From Pelargonium nanum (lineage: Eukaryota > Streptophyta > Magnoliopsida > Geraniales > Geraniaceae): DNA of 32,347 nucleotides. This document shows positions 11,250-20,601 of the stretch, one piece after another; position 1 is the stretch's first letter; every line of letters starts with the position of its first letter. Location of the stretch: assembly GCA_036897485.1 (NCBI GenBank), contig JAYMTF010000638.1, positions 1 to 32,347 on the forward strand. The letters run 5' to 3'. The translations under genes and the position numbers were made by a program. Below the pieces are notes generated by a model. That model worked only from the letters and a program-made list of their open reading frames with translations. It ran no database searches and was not told the origin of the DNA.

Positions 11250-12107
11250 GGAACACTTAACTTATTCCACGGAAAGGTTGCCATTAGAATCCTCAGTGAA
11301 GAGGCATGCTTATGGCTGGAAGCTGTGGTCACAAAGTTCCACAGTGTAATCTGTTGGAACGAAATAACGATTGAGAAAATTAGAATTTTTTGCTGAACTC
11401 GTTGGCCATCAATTAGAAGTTTCTTTCTTTTCCCTAAAACTGAACTGTCATAATATTCAGATCCAGTTTCAGAGGTCAAAATATTGGATATCTTTTTGGG
11501 GACATCAGGCCCCATCCACCACAAAGCATTGAAGACAGACAATGACAAATGTACAAGGCTTGGCCACAAGCATCTCCTATCATCCAAATATATATTTCCT
11601 AGGATACACCACCAGCAATTTGTGGCGAGAATTAATCCCAGAGGAAAGTTAAAAACCATCATACTTAACTTGGGAACATGTTAACTATAAAAATGTTTTG
11701 ACTTCTAAAAAAAAGGAAGTTTTAGCATTCTTAAAAGTATAATAAAATAATTTCACTGGTTATCTTAATCTTGCTCTTTTGAGTATCTTAAATGTATATT
11801 GTTAACTTTTGACCCATTCATTTTAGTGTTTACAGGAAAAAATCCATGGAAACTATGGATATTAAGGTATGTATGCATGTATGATTATGCTTATATATTA
11901 CAGGGTACAAAGAACATTTATACTTACAAAACTGACAATTTTCCAATATAAGTTTGAAACAAATCCAATCATTTTCAAATAAGGAATGGCAAGGAAGCAA
12001 TTTCCACTTACCATAATGGAAATTTAATTTATGAACAACATCAAATGCAATATTTGGCCTAGCATAAACCCTAAAAGATAGTGCACATCTAAATTCCAAA
12101 AAGTGTA
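11204..12107 (-). other. coding-looking remnant of an unrecognised gene
   Basis: On the minus strand there are two pieces. 12085-12013 is bounded by an acceptor (CTATCTTTTAG) and a strong donor (ATG|GTAAGTGG) and reads VYARPNIAFDVVHKLNFHYG. 11662-11204 is open for 152 codons, including RRCLWPSLVHLSLSVFNALW, WMGPDVPKKISNILTSETGS and EYYDSSVLGKRKKLLIDGQR. Neither resembles a MADS I, K or C region, so they are not evident FLC exons. I cannot assign a family. The antisense frame at 11484-11684 is also open, so the true strand is uncertain. It may be a decayed gene piece captured by a transposon. Confidence 0.25.
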
Positions 12108-12109
12108 AT

Positions 12110-13560
12110 AAAGGTTAACCCTAAGCACATGGCAATTAGTTATCAAATTAATTCATTATTACAACATGCTTACAGAAAATGAAATATCAACAATCATACC
12201 TCATATGAACTGTATTGCCATTATACATTTATTCAAATATTTGTCGAGCCAATTTAAAATATCCTCCTCATCAAAACCCATCCATGTCTTCTACCTTTAG
12301 TCAGTTAGAGCTCATGAGCTGAAAACTTGCAAGACTAATGCCGGTACCAACATGGTGATTTATCAGCAAGAAATGACAATTGATTGACACGGACCTGTTG
12401 TCTTATAGTCGTCGATAGGGAAGATACTTACAAAATATGTGCAGCATATAACCGTGTACGCGCATACTCACAGGAATCATACATGCACATATAAGCATGT
12501 ATGTAATATGTAGTATGCAATATGTATGAATGGACAGTTAATTAACAACTAAATAGCCCTGGAAATGAAGCACACTTGCTTGTTATCAGTGTATCACTCT
12601 TCCCATCCCTCATACTGTATGTCATCTCTCCCAAGTGGAAAACCCTAGACCATCATTCACAAACTTTAGCCCAAAGCATTCTTTTACGTATCAGCTGTAT
12701 GGTTTTCTTTGAACTGCTTGATGTCATAGACATCTAAGCCTTAAAGTAGGATTTTTTACTATATACATTTCCTAGTGATTTCTTGGATTTGTTGTGTTAA
12801 TATATTATTACACTCAATAAACATTTTTGGTGATGTCTTGGATATGTTGCTATTGTATTGAACACACTACAGCAAATTAGAACAAGGATAGTTTATCGCT
12901 TGGATGGTTCCAGAGAACAAGCTACCAGGAAGAATAATCTCGCAAAGGTGGCAATGAACAAATAATATGGTCATGGCTAGCTAAAGGAGTCAGACACTAG
13001 AATATTGAGTATTTGAATATTTTATAATGTTACCGAGTTCAATATGTAAACTTAAAAGGCACATACAAATTCACTCAATTCACAGAACAATATATCACTC
13101 GGCGTATATGAATCTTTTAAAGCTACAGGCCTCTATGTGTTATCTCAAAAAGCGCATAACATTACTATATCAAGTCACAGAACAAAGAAAAAATGCATCA
13201 CTCGTACGCAAAACGAATAAAACAAATCATAACATACACATGCATGAATAAGTTTTGGAGATGCGGTGTACGTGCAGCACCAACAAACACATGGCATATA
13301 TGATTCACAAAGATGACATGTGGACATGTGATATAAAGTGATTTTATGTAATAAATCCAGTTAATATAATAAATAAATAAAGACCGACGAATTGAGGAAC
13401 AATATTATATAGAAGAAAATCTGGACGAAATTATTTTAAATTGAAAAAAAAATGAGGAAAGAGCCGAAAGTTTCGAAGAACTCAATAGAAACGAGGATGA
13501 ATTTGGCATTTATTGTTCTAGGTCAAGCATTTAGGAGCAAAATAGAACTATTACTACCAC
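12110..13560. other. non-coding, candidate FLC-like intron 1
   Basis: It holds no recognised exon. A CATGCATG RY core lies at 13239-13246, about 560 bp into the presumed intron, and single CATGCA cores lie further down. A 74-codon plus frame (13027-13251) has no domain. Confidence 0.4.
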
Positions 13561-13571
13561 CGGCTGCACCA

Positions 13572-13580
13572 AAACCCTAA
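13572..13580. promoter_or_regulatory. telobox in FLC-like intron 1
   Basis: AAACCCTAA lies 229 bp past the exon 1 donor. With the RY core at 13239-13246 it gives a telobox-plus-RY pair at the start of intron 1. In Arabidopsis FLC, RY elements near the start of intron 1 recruit VAL1 and Polycomb. Equivalence here is inference. Confidence 0.35.
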
Positions 13581-13808
13581 ATAGAGAGAAAAACCTCGAC
13601 AAAAATAACAAATAACGCCCAAAAACATGAAATCCGTAAAAATCAGCATAAAATTAGGGATTTGGAGGAAAAAAACGACGAACAGGAGAGCAAAATTTCA
13701 GGAAATCAACCGATAGAGGCGACGACAAAGAAGGAAAGTAGGAATACCACTGGTTCGATGTAAAGCAACATAAACTAAATTTGACGCGAAATTGAAGGAT
13801 CGGCGTAC

Positions 13809-13993
13809 CTGTTGGTGCTACAGAACTCGTAGAGGCGTCCGCGGCTGGAGAAGATGACAAGCGCGACCTCGACGTCGCAGAGAACGGAGAGCTCGCCGGC
13901 TTTTTTGATGAGGCCGGAGCGACGCTTCGAGAAGGTGACCTGGCGGCTGCTCTTGTCCTCGATCCGCTTCAGCTCCACCTTCTTGCGCCCCAT
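13809..13993 (-). CDS. FLC-like MADS-box gene, first exon (partial gene)
   Basis: First exon of a FLOWERING LOCUS C-clade MIKCc gene. In known members the product is a DNA-binding floral repressor, often silenced by cold through Polycomb. The exon is 185 nt (61 codons plus AG) and ends in a consensus donor, CAG|GTAC at 13809/13808. It reads [20 protein letters not shown], then [40 protein letters not shown] and N. The [23 protein letters not shown] pattern is FLC-type. SQUA and SEP have KINRQVTF and CDAEVAL. There is no stop or frameshift. G33 is unusual, as most relatives carry a larger residue there. Nearly 90% of third codon positions are G or C, well above the neighbouring SEP gene. No exon 2-7 could be recognised on the minus strand from 13808 down to 1, so the rest may lie outside the window, be too diverged to see, or be lost. 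The gene sits 6.6 kb downstream of the SEP stop in the same orientation. Confidence 0.88.
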
Positions 13994-14121
13994 TTTCCGA
14001 TTCGGTCTCTGCTTCGAGAGCTTCGCAGAGCTTTTATGGTGGTTTTTTGTGCGATGAATTCAAGTGTGTGGTCACTGAGGCAGTGAGTGAGCGAACGGAG
14101 ATTGGAGGCGAAGCCAATGGC

Positions 14122-14130
14122 TATATAAAT
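14122..14130 (-). promoter_or_regulatory. candidate TATA element of the FLC-like gene
   Basis: The plus-strand TATATAAAT reads ATTTATATA on the coding strand, about 130 bp upstream of the FLC-like ATG. It is followed by a pyrimidine-rich leader with no upstream ATG. The motif is nearly symmetric and fits the TATA consensus better on the plus strand, so its direction is uncertain. Confidence 0.45.
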
Positions 14131-14225
14131 GTAGAGTGAAAAGGAAAGGACTTGAATTATTATTTATGGAAATTTTAATTAATAAATAATAATAAACAGA
14201 AATAAGTCGGTCTATCTTTGAGACA

Positions 14226-14235
14226 GCCACGTGGC
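14226..14235. promoter_or_regulatory. G-box palindrome upstream of the FLC-like exon
   Basis: GCCACGTGGC is a perfect 10-bp palindrome with a CACGTG core, about 235 bp upstream of the FLC-like ATG. G-boxes are bound by bZIP and bHLH factors in light, ABA and clock pathways. That it functions here is inferred from position only, because single CACGTG or near copies also occur elsewhere in the window. Confidence 0.5.
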
Positions 14236-14279
14236 GAAATTGCAAGCTGGAATGATATTATCGTGTGGCGATATGATAT

Positions 14280-14369
14280 GGGTTTGGTTTCTCGTGAGCG
14301 GTTCATGAAGCATTTGAGTTTATCTATCTATCGCTGGGTTTGGTTTCTCGTGTGCGGTTCATGAAGCAT
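14280..14369. repeat. 34-bp direct repeat in the FLC-like promoter
   Basis: Two 34-bp copies start at 14280 and 14336 (offset 56) and differ at one position. Each contains GTTTGGTTTCTCGTG and GCGGTTCATGAAGCAT. They lie 290-380 bp upstream of the FLC-like ATG. The near identity indicates a recent local duplication of promoter sequence. Confidence 0.85.
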
Positions 14370-14700
14370 GGGTCTCAAAATATCAGCGACGTCCTGTCAC
14401 TTGCTTTTATTTTTGTAGTTTTTTTTTTTTTTTTTGTAGTTTTTGACAACGTTTTTATTATTCATTTATTTTTTGAAAGTGATTTTATTTTTTGTTTTTA
14501 TTTTTTGAAAGTGATTTTATTACTTATTTTGTTATGCAAAAGAGAAAAATATAGAAAATAAAAAATAAGCATTATCAAACTGGCTAAAATATCTTGAATA
14601 ATCAAACTGGAAGTCACTAGAAACCCTCCCCATTAGCCTTAATAATCAAGTTGAAGGCAATGGAATCCACACTTATAGCCTGAATAGCACAAACAACTGA
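14370..14700. other. T-rich gene-free stretch with short tandem repeat
   Basis: It holds a long T run near 14417-14436 and a 22-bp unit (TTTTTTGAAAGTGATTTTAT core) repeated at 14468 and 14500. No gene is recognised. Confidence 0.6.
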
Positions 14701-14719
14701 CAACGATTGCACTTGGAGT

Positions 14720-14930
14720 TCAAGACGACCACATGAAGAGCCTTGCCAACTGCCTCTTGTCACCATCGGGTCTGCCATCTAATTCGGCAACAAACTCGAA
14801 GGCTGATCCGATGACTCTGGTCAAACCACCACCTTCCAAGTCACTTTCTCCTCCTTCTTTTTTTCCACTTTCTTCTTCTCTGCAACCGCCTCCTGTCGTC
14901 CTGCGCGCAAACCAATATAAAAAATAACCG
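14720..14930. other. locally GC-richer island, open in both directions, unassigned
   Basis: Composition rises sharply against AT-rich surroundings. The minus strand is open for 76 codons, including GGGLTRVIGSAFEFVAELDG, and the plus strand is open for about 64 codons of Pro/Ser-rich sequence. I recognise neither protein and see no convincing splice sites. It may be a decayed exon or low-complexity chance coding. Confidence 0.2.
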
Positions 14931-16850
14931 CGAAATTTGTTTAGTTGCACGGTCTTTTAAGAAATTTTTATATTTTTAAGTCTCACAAAAAGCGTATAAT
15001 GCATATATATTTTTTATTCCTGATTTTTAATTAAATTTATTTTACATTGTTTTGATTTAAACTCAAAAAAATGTTTCACTAAACGCAAATGATTGTTGCA
15101 TGTACATGCATGCATGTATATTGCATGTAAGCTGACATGACACAATCACAACCACACATGTCTCTGTATTGAAAGTGAATGAGGTGGGACCTAAAAAAGT
15201 TTTGAAGAATAAAAAAATTATATGACTGATATTACGTCACGTCAATCTATATTCAATATACATACATATAGGGTACATGCAAAGATCTCATTCCTTCACT
15301 AAACAAGTTCTTAAAATTCCAACTTGTCAAGTAAGACATAAAAAAATAATTTTCTACCACTAAACGGATTTTTATTTTATTTTATTTGAAAACAAAATAT
15401 AGGAGATGATAGCTCCCGGGAAACATGAAAATATCCGATGTTTTCTCACAAACCCATAAAAATAGTAAAGAAAAAGAGACAACTTTAGCTAAAAATATCT
15501 GAGTGGGATATTTCTACTTTTAGAGTACTCTCCTACTTGCGCCCAACCCAAGCAAGTTGAAAGCCTGACTTGCTCCACCAAAGCCAGCCTGCTTTTCAAC
15601 TTGCCATAAAAGGAAACCAATTTTGTCTCTTCGCCTCCAACAAGGCCATACATCTGCATGCCACGTGTTCGGTAGGATTTGCTTATATGTTTGGTAGGGT
15701 ACTTTTGTTATTTCTGTAAAGTTGACCAATGGGTCAATGCTTTGAGCTTAAGACTAAATCAATTCAATAAAAATGGTAAAAGTATGGATTAAAGAGTATT
15801 TACTTTTGATATGTAACGCTAGGGTGAAAATTTAAATAAAATAAATGTTCGGGTGGTGGATGGGTTATCCGGGACCCCTAGGGTACGGTAGATTTTGGGG
15901 AGGGGTCGGGTTGATTGGTTTGAGTCCCTTGACCCAAAATTGGTGGAAAGTATGACAATTTGTGAAGCCTTAAGTTAGGTGGCAGAGTGTGGTTGGGGCA
16001 GGCTGATAATCGAATTGTATTCAAGTTATCCATGATTACAATATCGAAGAAGACTCTAGTACCTTTATTATGATAATAGATAACATCTTGTCTTACTTGA
16101 TTGAATAATATATATATAGTTGCGCGGTTTCTTTTAAAAAAGATGTATGGTGCGACAGTGTCATTTTATTATCAATCAAAAATTAATTAAATATTTAATT
16201 TTACTTTAAAATTATTCATAATTATATATATAGTAGATTGTTTGTTTTACATATCACATAATGATTTTGTATTTAACTCCAACTGAGTTAACGAAAAAGT
16301 AACTTCAACTAACATAATAGATTCTAACCCATATCTCAAAGTTCAAGAAGGTAGACGAGCGACTTTTTAAAGTTCTAAGAACTAAATTAAATGATCTTTG
16401 ATCCTAAAATTATTTATCGAGTCACGTTTTATCTTCTCTTCTTTTTCAGGCACATCATTGTCAACAGAATATATCACAAGCCAAAATCAGGTCAAATCAT
16501 GTTTAAAATGATTGCTCTCGTATTTTGAGATATAAAAACTCGGGTTGTTGCATGTCTTGATTTTCATTTAACTGCGTGTTTTCATTGAGGTATGTATGTC
16601 TAATTTGAAGCTCTTAAGAACATGTGTTATGTTTTCTGGTTGTATTCGTAATTTTGTATCGTGTTGAAAATTTATAATTTTGTTAAGTGAATCCGAACTC
16701 GGTTGTTAAACGAGTTGGATTACAAGATACAATCGTGACAAGCTCGTCATGTCCGAATAATCCAGTTTAAAATTGCACGACTCAACTGTCATGTTCAAAT
16801 AAACTTGTTACAATTGATCAAACATTACTAGTTATGATTAACCTAATTAT
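14931..16850. other. intergenic region upstream of FLC-like gene, no gene seen
   Basis: AT-rich. It contains a run of overlapping RY cores, CATGCATGCATG at 15105-15116, and one perfect CArG-type decamer, CCAAAATTGG at 15934-15943, about 1.9 kb upstream of the FLC-like ATG. A short open frame at 15520-15729 resembles nothing known. From about 16690 the sequence has the CGAACTCG/GACAAGCTCG style common in decayed plant DNA transposons. Confidence 0.5.
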
Positions 16851-17033
16851 CTACTCCATATGTCTCAAAATAAGTTTGTGTTTGACTTGACCTTTTGTCC
16901 CAAAAAAGAGTATTGTTTCATTTTTTTATGAAATTAGTTACGCAAAAATCATCAATAATGTCTCAATAACAAGTTAGCTAGTTAGTATCCAATGAGTTTG
17001 TTAGAACACAAGTCAATAGGGATATACAACATT

Positions 17034-17047
17034 AATAGACATCTCTT
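17034..17047. repeat. target-site duplication, copy at the poly(A) end
   Basis: AATAGACATCTCTT is identical to 17372-17385. Its last bases merge with the T-run of the insert, so the exact junction is ambiguous by a few bases. Confidence 0.85.
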
Positions 17048-17371
17048 TTTTTTTTTAAGGGAATTATACGAGAGCTTCTCATTAGATCAATAAATCACGA
17101 ATTACAGCTTCCCGAGCAGCCAGATTACTAGGCATACCCTCCCAATAAACTACCTCATCTATCTCCGCACTATCTCTAGCCAAAATATGAGCAACCCCAT
17201 TACATTTACGAGAAATATGAGAAAAAAGAATGGATGTAAAAGACCCAGATAAGTTTTGAATATCCTGATAAATAAGACCCAAGTCACTAGGAAAACCTTC
17301 CCCTCCGGTCTTGATGGAATCAACAACCAACTTAGCTTCCGACTCAATGATCAGTGAGTTCAATTTTTCGA
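17048..17371 (-). mobile_element. 5'-truncated LINE insertion with poly(A) and target-site duplication
   Basis: On the minus strand the insert carries a C-terminal RNase H coding piece (17363-17082, about 93 codons to a stop). A short 3' UTR and an A-run (T on plus, 17046-17056) follow. The 14-bp repeat AATAGACATCTCTT (plus) flanks it at 17034-17047 and 17372-17385, as expected of target-primed reverse transcription. It is inserted into a MITE, and removing it restores alignment with the sister MITE. Only about 0.3 kb of the LINE 3' end was copied, so it cannot move on its own. Confidence 0.85.
17082..17363 (-). pseudogene. LINE RNase H (RVT_3-type) C-terminal fragment
   Basis: The frame opens LNSLIIESEAKLVVDSI and later has SGSFTSILFSHISRKCNGVA followed by HILARDS. 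This is the hallmark C-terminal half of the RNase H-like domain of plant non-LTR retrotransposons. Relatives carry ESD at the catalytic aspartate where ESE is seen here. There is no proper start (the frame begins at TTG), and the N-terminal half with the first catalytic residues is missing. It is a dead fragment carried by the truncated LINE. Confidence 0.82.
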
Positions 17372-17385
17372 AATAGACATCTCTT
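17372..17385. repeat. target-site duplication, copy at the truncated 5' end
   Basis: AATAGACATCTCTT is identical to 17034-17047. It abuts the truncated 5' end of the LINE fragment. Confidence 0.85.
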
Positions 17386-17431
17386 AATTTTTCTCAAAAT
17401 AAAAAGAATGACATATATTTTAGATTGGAGC

Positions 17432-18720
17432 ACATGATATAAGTGGGTTAATAATTGGGTTTCGACACGAACATGACCCAACTATATTAAAAGAGTTGAG
17501 TCAATTTACACAAACCCATTCAAATTAAACACAATAGTATTTAATATTGAATCATGTTTATGTCGTGTCACGAGTCATGACCTAATTTATCATATCTACT
17601 CTCAACCAGCCAAATAAATATAAGAGAGCATTAAAACAAAAATGAAACCAAAAACTGTTTTAACGTTGATCGATACTCACTCGCGAATCAAAAACTGCTT
17701 TAACAATACTCACTCGCGAACACAGCCAATTTGAATATTCTTCATCAATTAATATGTGGTCCAGCAAGTGAGGCCACACCTACTGACCAATCAGATATCG
17801 CCACGTGATCAACGTTGTGAAGTGCACCATAACTACCGTGGTAGTGTGTCCATGGGATAAAACGGCTATAGATTGTACGGAGTAAATTAAATTTTAAATT
17901 TGAAATAGCTTTCTTCAAAGTGAAGAAATCGAATCCAATGTTACGTTGGGAGGGATCAGCTGTAAATTCTGATCAGATTCCCAATCACTCTTAGATATTT
18001 GTCGTATGTTAGATATTTTTTTCCAGATATTTTTCTGCTGTTTGGGTATAAAAGTAAATAACCTCACATAGGCCTGGAATTCCGCATTTGACCTTGTGAT
18101 GAAAATTCTTCTCTACATTTATACTATATAGTATATACCAACTTGTCCTGCTTTGAAGTTTGAACTCGGGATGGATATATGCTCAACTTTCAAGAATGGA
18201 CCAAATTTTGTGTCATGAAATTAGAGCTAACCGTTTAAACTCGAAATAACTGACATATGAAATCAAATCTAATTTATAATTGATATGATTTGATAGGATT
18301 TGACAGGAACAAATTTTAGGTCGGGTCGGGTTGGATCAATTCGAATTTTATTCGATAAATATATGGATTTGAAAAAATTGTACGAATCAATACATTTACA
18401 CTAAAATCTTATTTGAAAGGATATGAACCTTTTTTGAATTGGAATAGGTTTTATCAGTCTGAACTCGAACAAATTTTGTCCAAAATCTGAATTGTCACAT
18501 ATATATGAAGTGGAACGAATAGCGAACAATTTATGGTTGATCTAAAGACTAGACCAGATTGATTGTGAATGGTTTTGGATCGGAATATTTCAATTTAATA
18601 TCTTTTTAAAATATTTATAAAATAGAAAATATAGATGGAATATAAGAACGAAAAATAAAATGAATAAAGTTCACAATAATTAAATAAATTATATTATAAA
18701 TGATAAACAAAGTTTTTAAA
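17432..18720. other. intergenic, decayed transposon-like sequence, no gene
   Basis: 17450-17600 has the GACACGAACATGACCCAAC / GTCGTGTCACGAGTCATGAC wording of abundant plant DNA-transposon remnants. 18290-18600 has a similar GGTCGGGTCGGGTTGGATC block and related degenerate phrases. A CACGTG core lies at about 17810. No coding region is recognised. Confidence 0.5.
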
Positions 18721-18739
18721 AAAATAATTACTTAGGGTG

Positions 18740-19440
18740 ACATGTGAGTTGGCCCGGGGTCTCAAGAGTAGCGTTATGGAATAGTGAGAGGCTTTTGAGG
18801 AGGTCGTATGTCATATGCACACATATTCTTGATATCCTGTAAAACGGTTCCATAGGCATTGAAGGGGTGTTGAAGGGTCTTACGTAGCATCAATATCCCA
18901 CAAGTAGGTTTGGGAGGCGTTAGAAGGGGTCCCAAAGAGCTCGTGAGCAACCATTGAGATCTATCAAGAGTGTGAGACCTTTTCACATGTGGGTGCAACT
19001 TAATTATGAGGGGGTCATGTGCGTCTTTGTGCGTTGGATTATGCATGGCCGAATTCACGGTAGGAGGTTGTAAATGTCACATGACGATATGTGAAAAAGG
19101 AGAAGAGCAAGTAGTGATCTTGTGCAAGTTGAAGGTTTGTGAGCTCGGGCCTCATTCGAGTTGGACTGAGTCTACTAGGCTGGCTCTCCTAGTTGGTAGG
19201 GTCCTTAGAAATAAAAAAAAATATAGTGTGAACAATGTGGCGAAGACTTGGAGAACGAAGAGTAACTGTGACATGTGGCGAACGAGCAACGATTGAGTTG
19301 GCTTGAGTGAGCCAGGTGGCTGCCGACACGAAAGACCGGCTCTTCGAGGCATGCGCACACCAAAGCTGCACCCATAATGACCTAAATCCCTTGCCAACCT
19401 TTCGCTAAAAACACCGACCACATCGCTAATACAATTTAGA
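18740..19440. repeat. unclassified decayed repeat, GC-richer than flanks
   Basis: A roughly 0.7-kb block sits in AT-rich DNA. Open frames on both strands (for example 18774-19058 minus, 19006-19296 plus) overlap each other and match no protein I know. Short phrases such as the GGCGTTAGAAGG / CTCGTGAGCAAC neighbourhood loosely resemble 30300-30420, suggesting members of one non-coding family. Confidence 0.35.
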
Positions 19441-20370
19441 AACATAAATTATGTCGCTAAATCTCTTATATTAGAGTAATTTTCTTGTAGTGAGTTGAAA
19501 CTATAGATTTTGTTCAAAAAAAAAACACGAACCTCACATGCTAACACGATATTAAACGTAACATTTGTGTTTTTAATATTAGAACACAAAAAACAAACGT
19601 GTCATGTTCATATTTCTCTCCCCATTTAACATATACTTTAACATGTAACTCACTAACACAACTCACAGCTTTAGATAACAGTAATATTTAGTTACGATAG
19701 GTGAATCAAATTGAATAAGTGTCTACATATATTATTTTTGAAAGCTTGTGGGCTATGTGTCCAGTAATAGGCCTAGACATCAAACAGACCAGCCTGTTAA
19801 AGTTTGTCTCCATTTTATTATTTCTTCATATATAGTAACACAGGACCAACCAAATTAGCCCAATAGCTATTGGGCTATCTATGGGCTAACAAGTTCAAGA
19901 ACTTTTTTGTGTAGACTATAGAGTTGACCCCTACACTGAGACATTAGCTAACTCAATCCCCGTACTTTAATTTTTTAATATTTCACTACATGTAACCTGT
20001 TGTAGTCGGTTGACCCCTGCCATGTCATCTATCTTACTATGTAGACCGTCCACGTCAAAGGTCCAGCATACCAAAATTTATTATTTTAAACGATACCATA
20101 ACAAAAACAACGATATAAAACTAGAGATTTTAATATCAACTCATTCAAACAAGTTCGACAAAAAGACCGAAAATCTACCTAACTCGTGGGCCATTCAATA
20201 ACTAAATGACGAGGCATTTACCAAATAGAATACCACGTAATTTTGTATCTTTAGTGTTTTTCTATGAAAGTACTTAATTTGTGAGAGAGAGAATATACCC
20301 AACCCAACATTCAAACTAAATTAGAGAACAACTACTAATTAGCAAAAGTAAAGCAAAGTTGAATGTTCCA
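19441..20370. other. intergenic between SEP 3' end and repeats, no gene
   Basis: 19500-19640 carries more AACACGA/ACGTGTCATG transposon-remnant wording. A 63-codon plus frame at 20010-20201 shows no recognisable domain. Confidence 0.4.
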
Positions 20371-20391
20371 TTAATAAAGAAAAGAAGAACA

Positions 20392-20397
20392 ATTATT
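20392..20397 (-). terminator. candidate poly(A) signal of the SEP gene
   Basis: AATAAT on the minus strand lies about 205 nt past the SEP stop codon and is followed by T-rich sequence. An exact AATAAA occurs at 20082-20077, about 520 nt past the stop, and is the alternative. Plant poly(A) signals are loose, so neither is certain. Confidence 0.3.
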
Positions 20398-20601
20398 GTC
20401 AAACAAAGGCAGCAACTGTTATAAAGAACAGAGCAGAGAGTGCACACAGAAACTACTTACAGTGCTCCTATGGATGCATAGTTTGTAGTGAAATGAAATC
20501 CATAATGTTACAATTGTTCCCTTCATCAAATAACACAAAACACAGATAAATTTTATCAATGGATTGCATTTGCATACCATGATTCTTGCTGCACTAGTTC
20601 T

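Larger units (their letters stand above)
16851..17431 (-). mobile_element. Stowaway-like MITE copy 1, split by a LINE insertion
   Basis: The plus-strand left end, CTACTCCATATGTCTCAAAA, matches the common Stowaway/Tc1-mariner MITE terminus. The right end, near ATATATTTTAGATTGGAGCA, is its imperfect inverted partner. Once the 17048-17371 insert is set aside, the reverse complement aligns along its length with the MITE at 21481-21733 in the SEP intron, including GAGAAAAATTAAG and the AAACTTATTTTG-type end. The copy lies about 2.9 kb upstream of the FLC-like ATG. Exact ends are uncertain by a few bases. Confidence 0.72.

Noticed and set aside
13809-13993. SQUA/AP1 or AGL6 identity for the second MADS exon
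   Set aside because: KSSRQVTF and CDVEVAL differ from the KINRQVTF and CDAEVAL of SQUA, SEP and AGL6, and fit FLC-clade proteins.
13854-14057. 67-codon plus frame across the FLC-like start
   Set aside because: Antisense shadow of the GC-rich MADS exon.
15934-15943. CCAAAATTGG as a firm CArG regulatory site
   Set aside because: About two such decamers are expected by chance in 32 kb of this composition, and only two canonical ones were noticed.
18774-19445. Genes in the GC-richer block
   Set aside because: Several 60-97 codon frames overlap on both strands without any domain, splice pattern or repeat-independent support.
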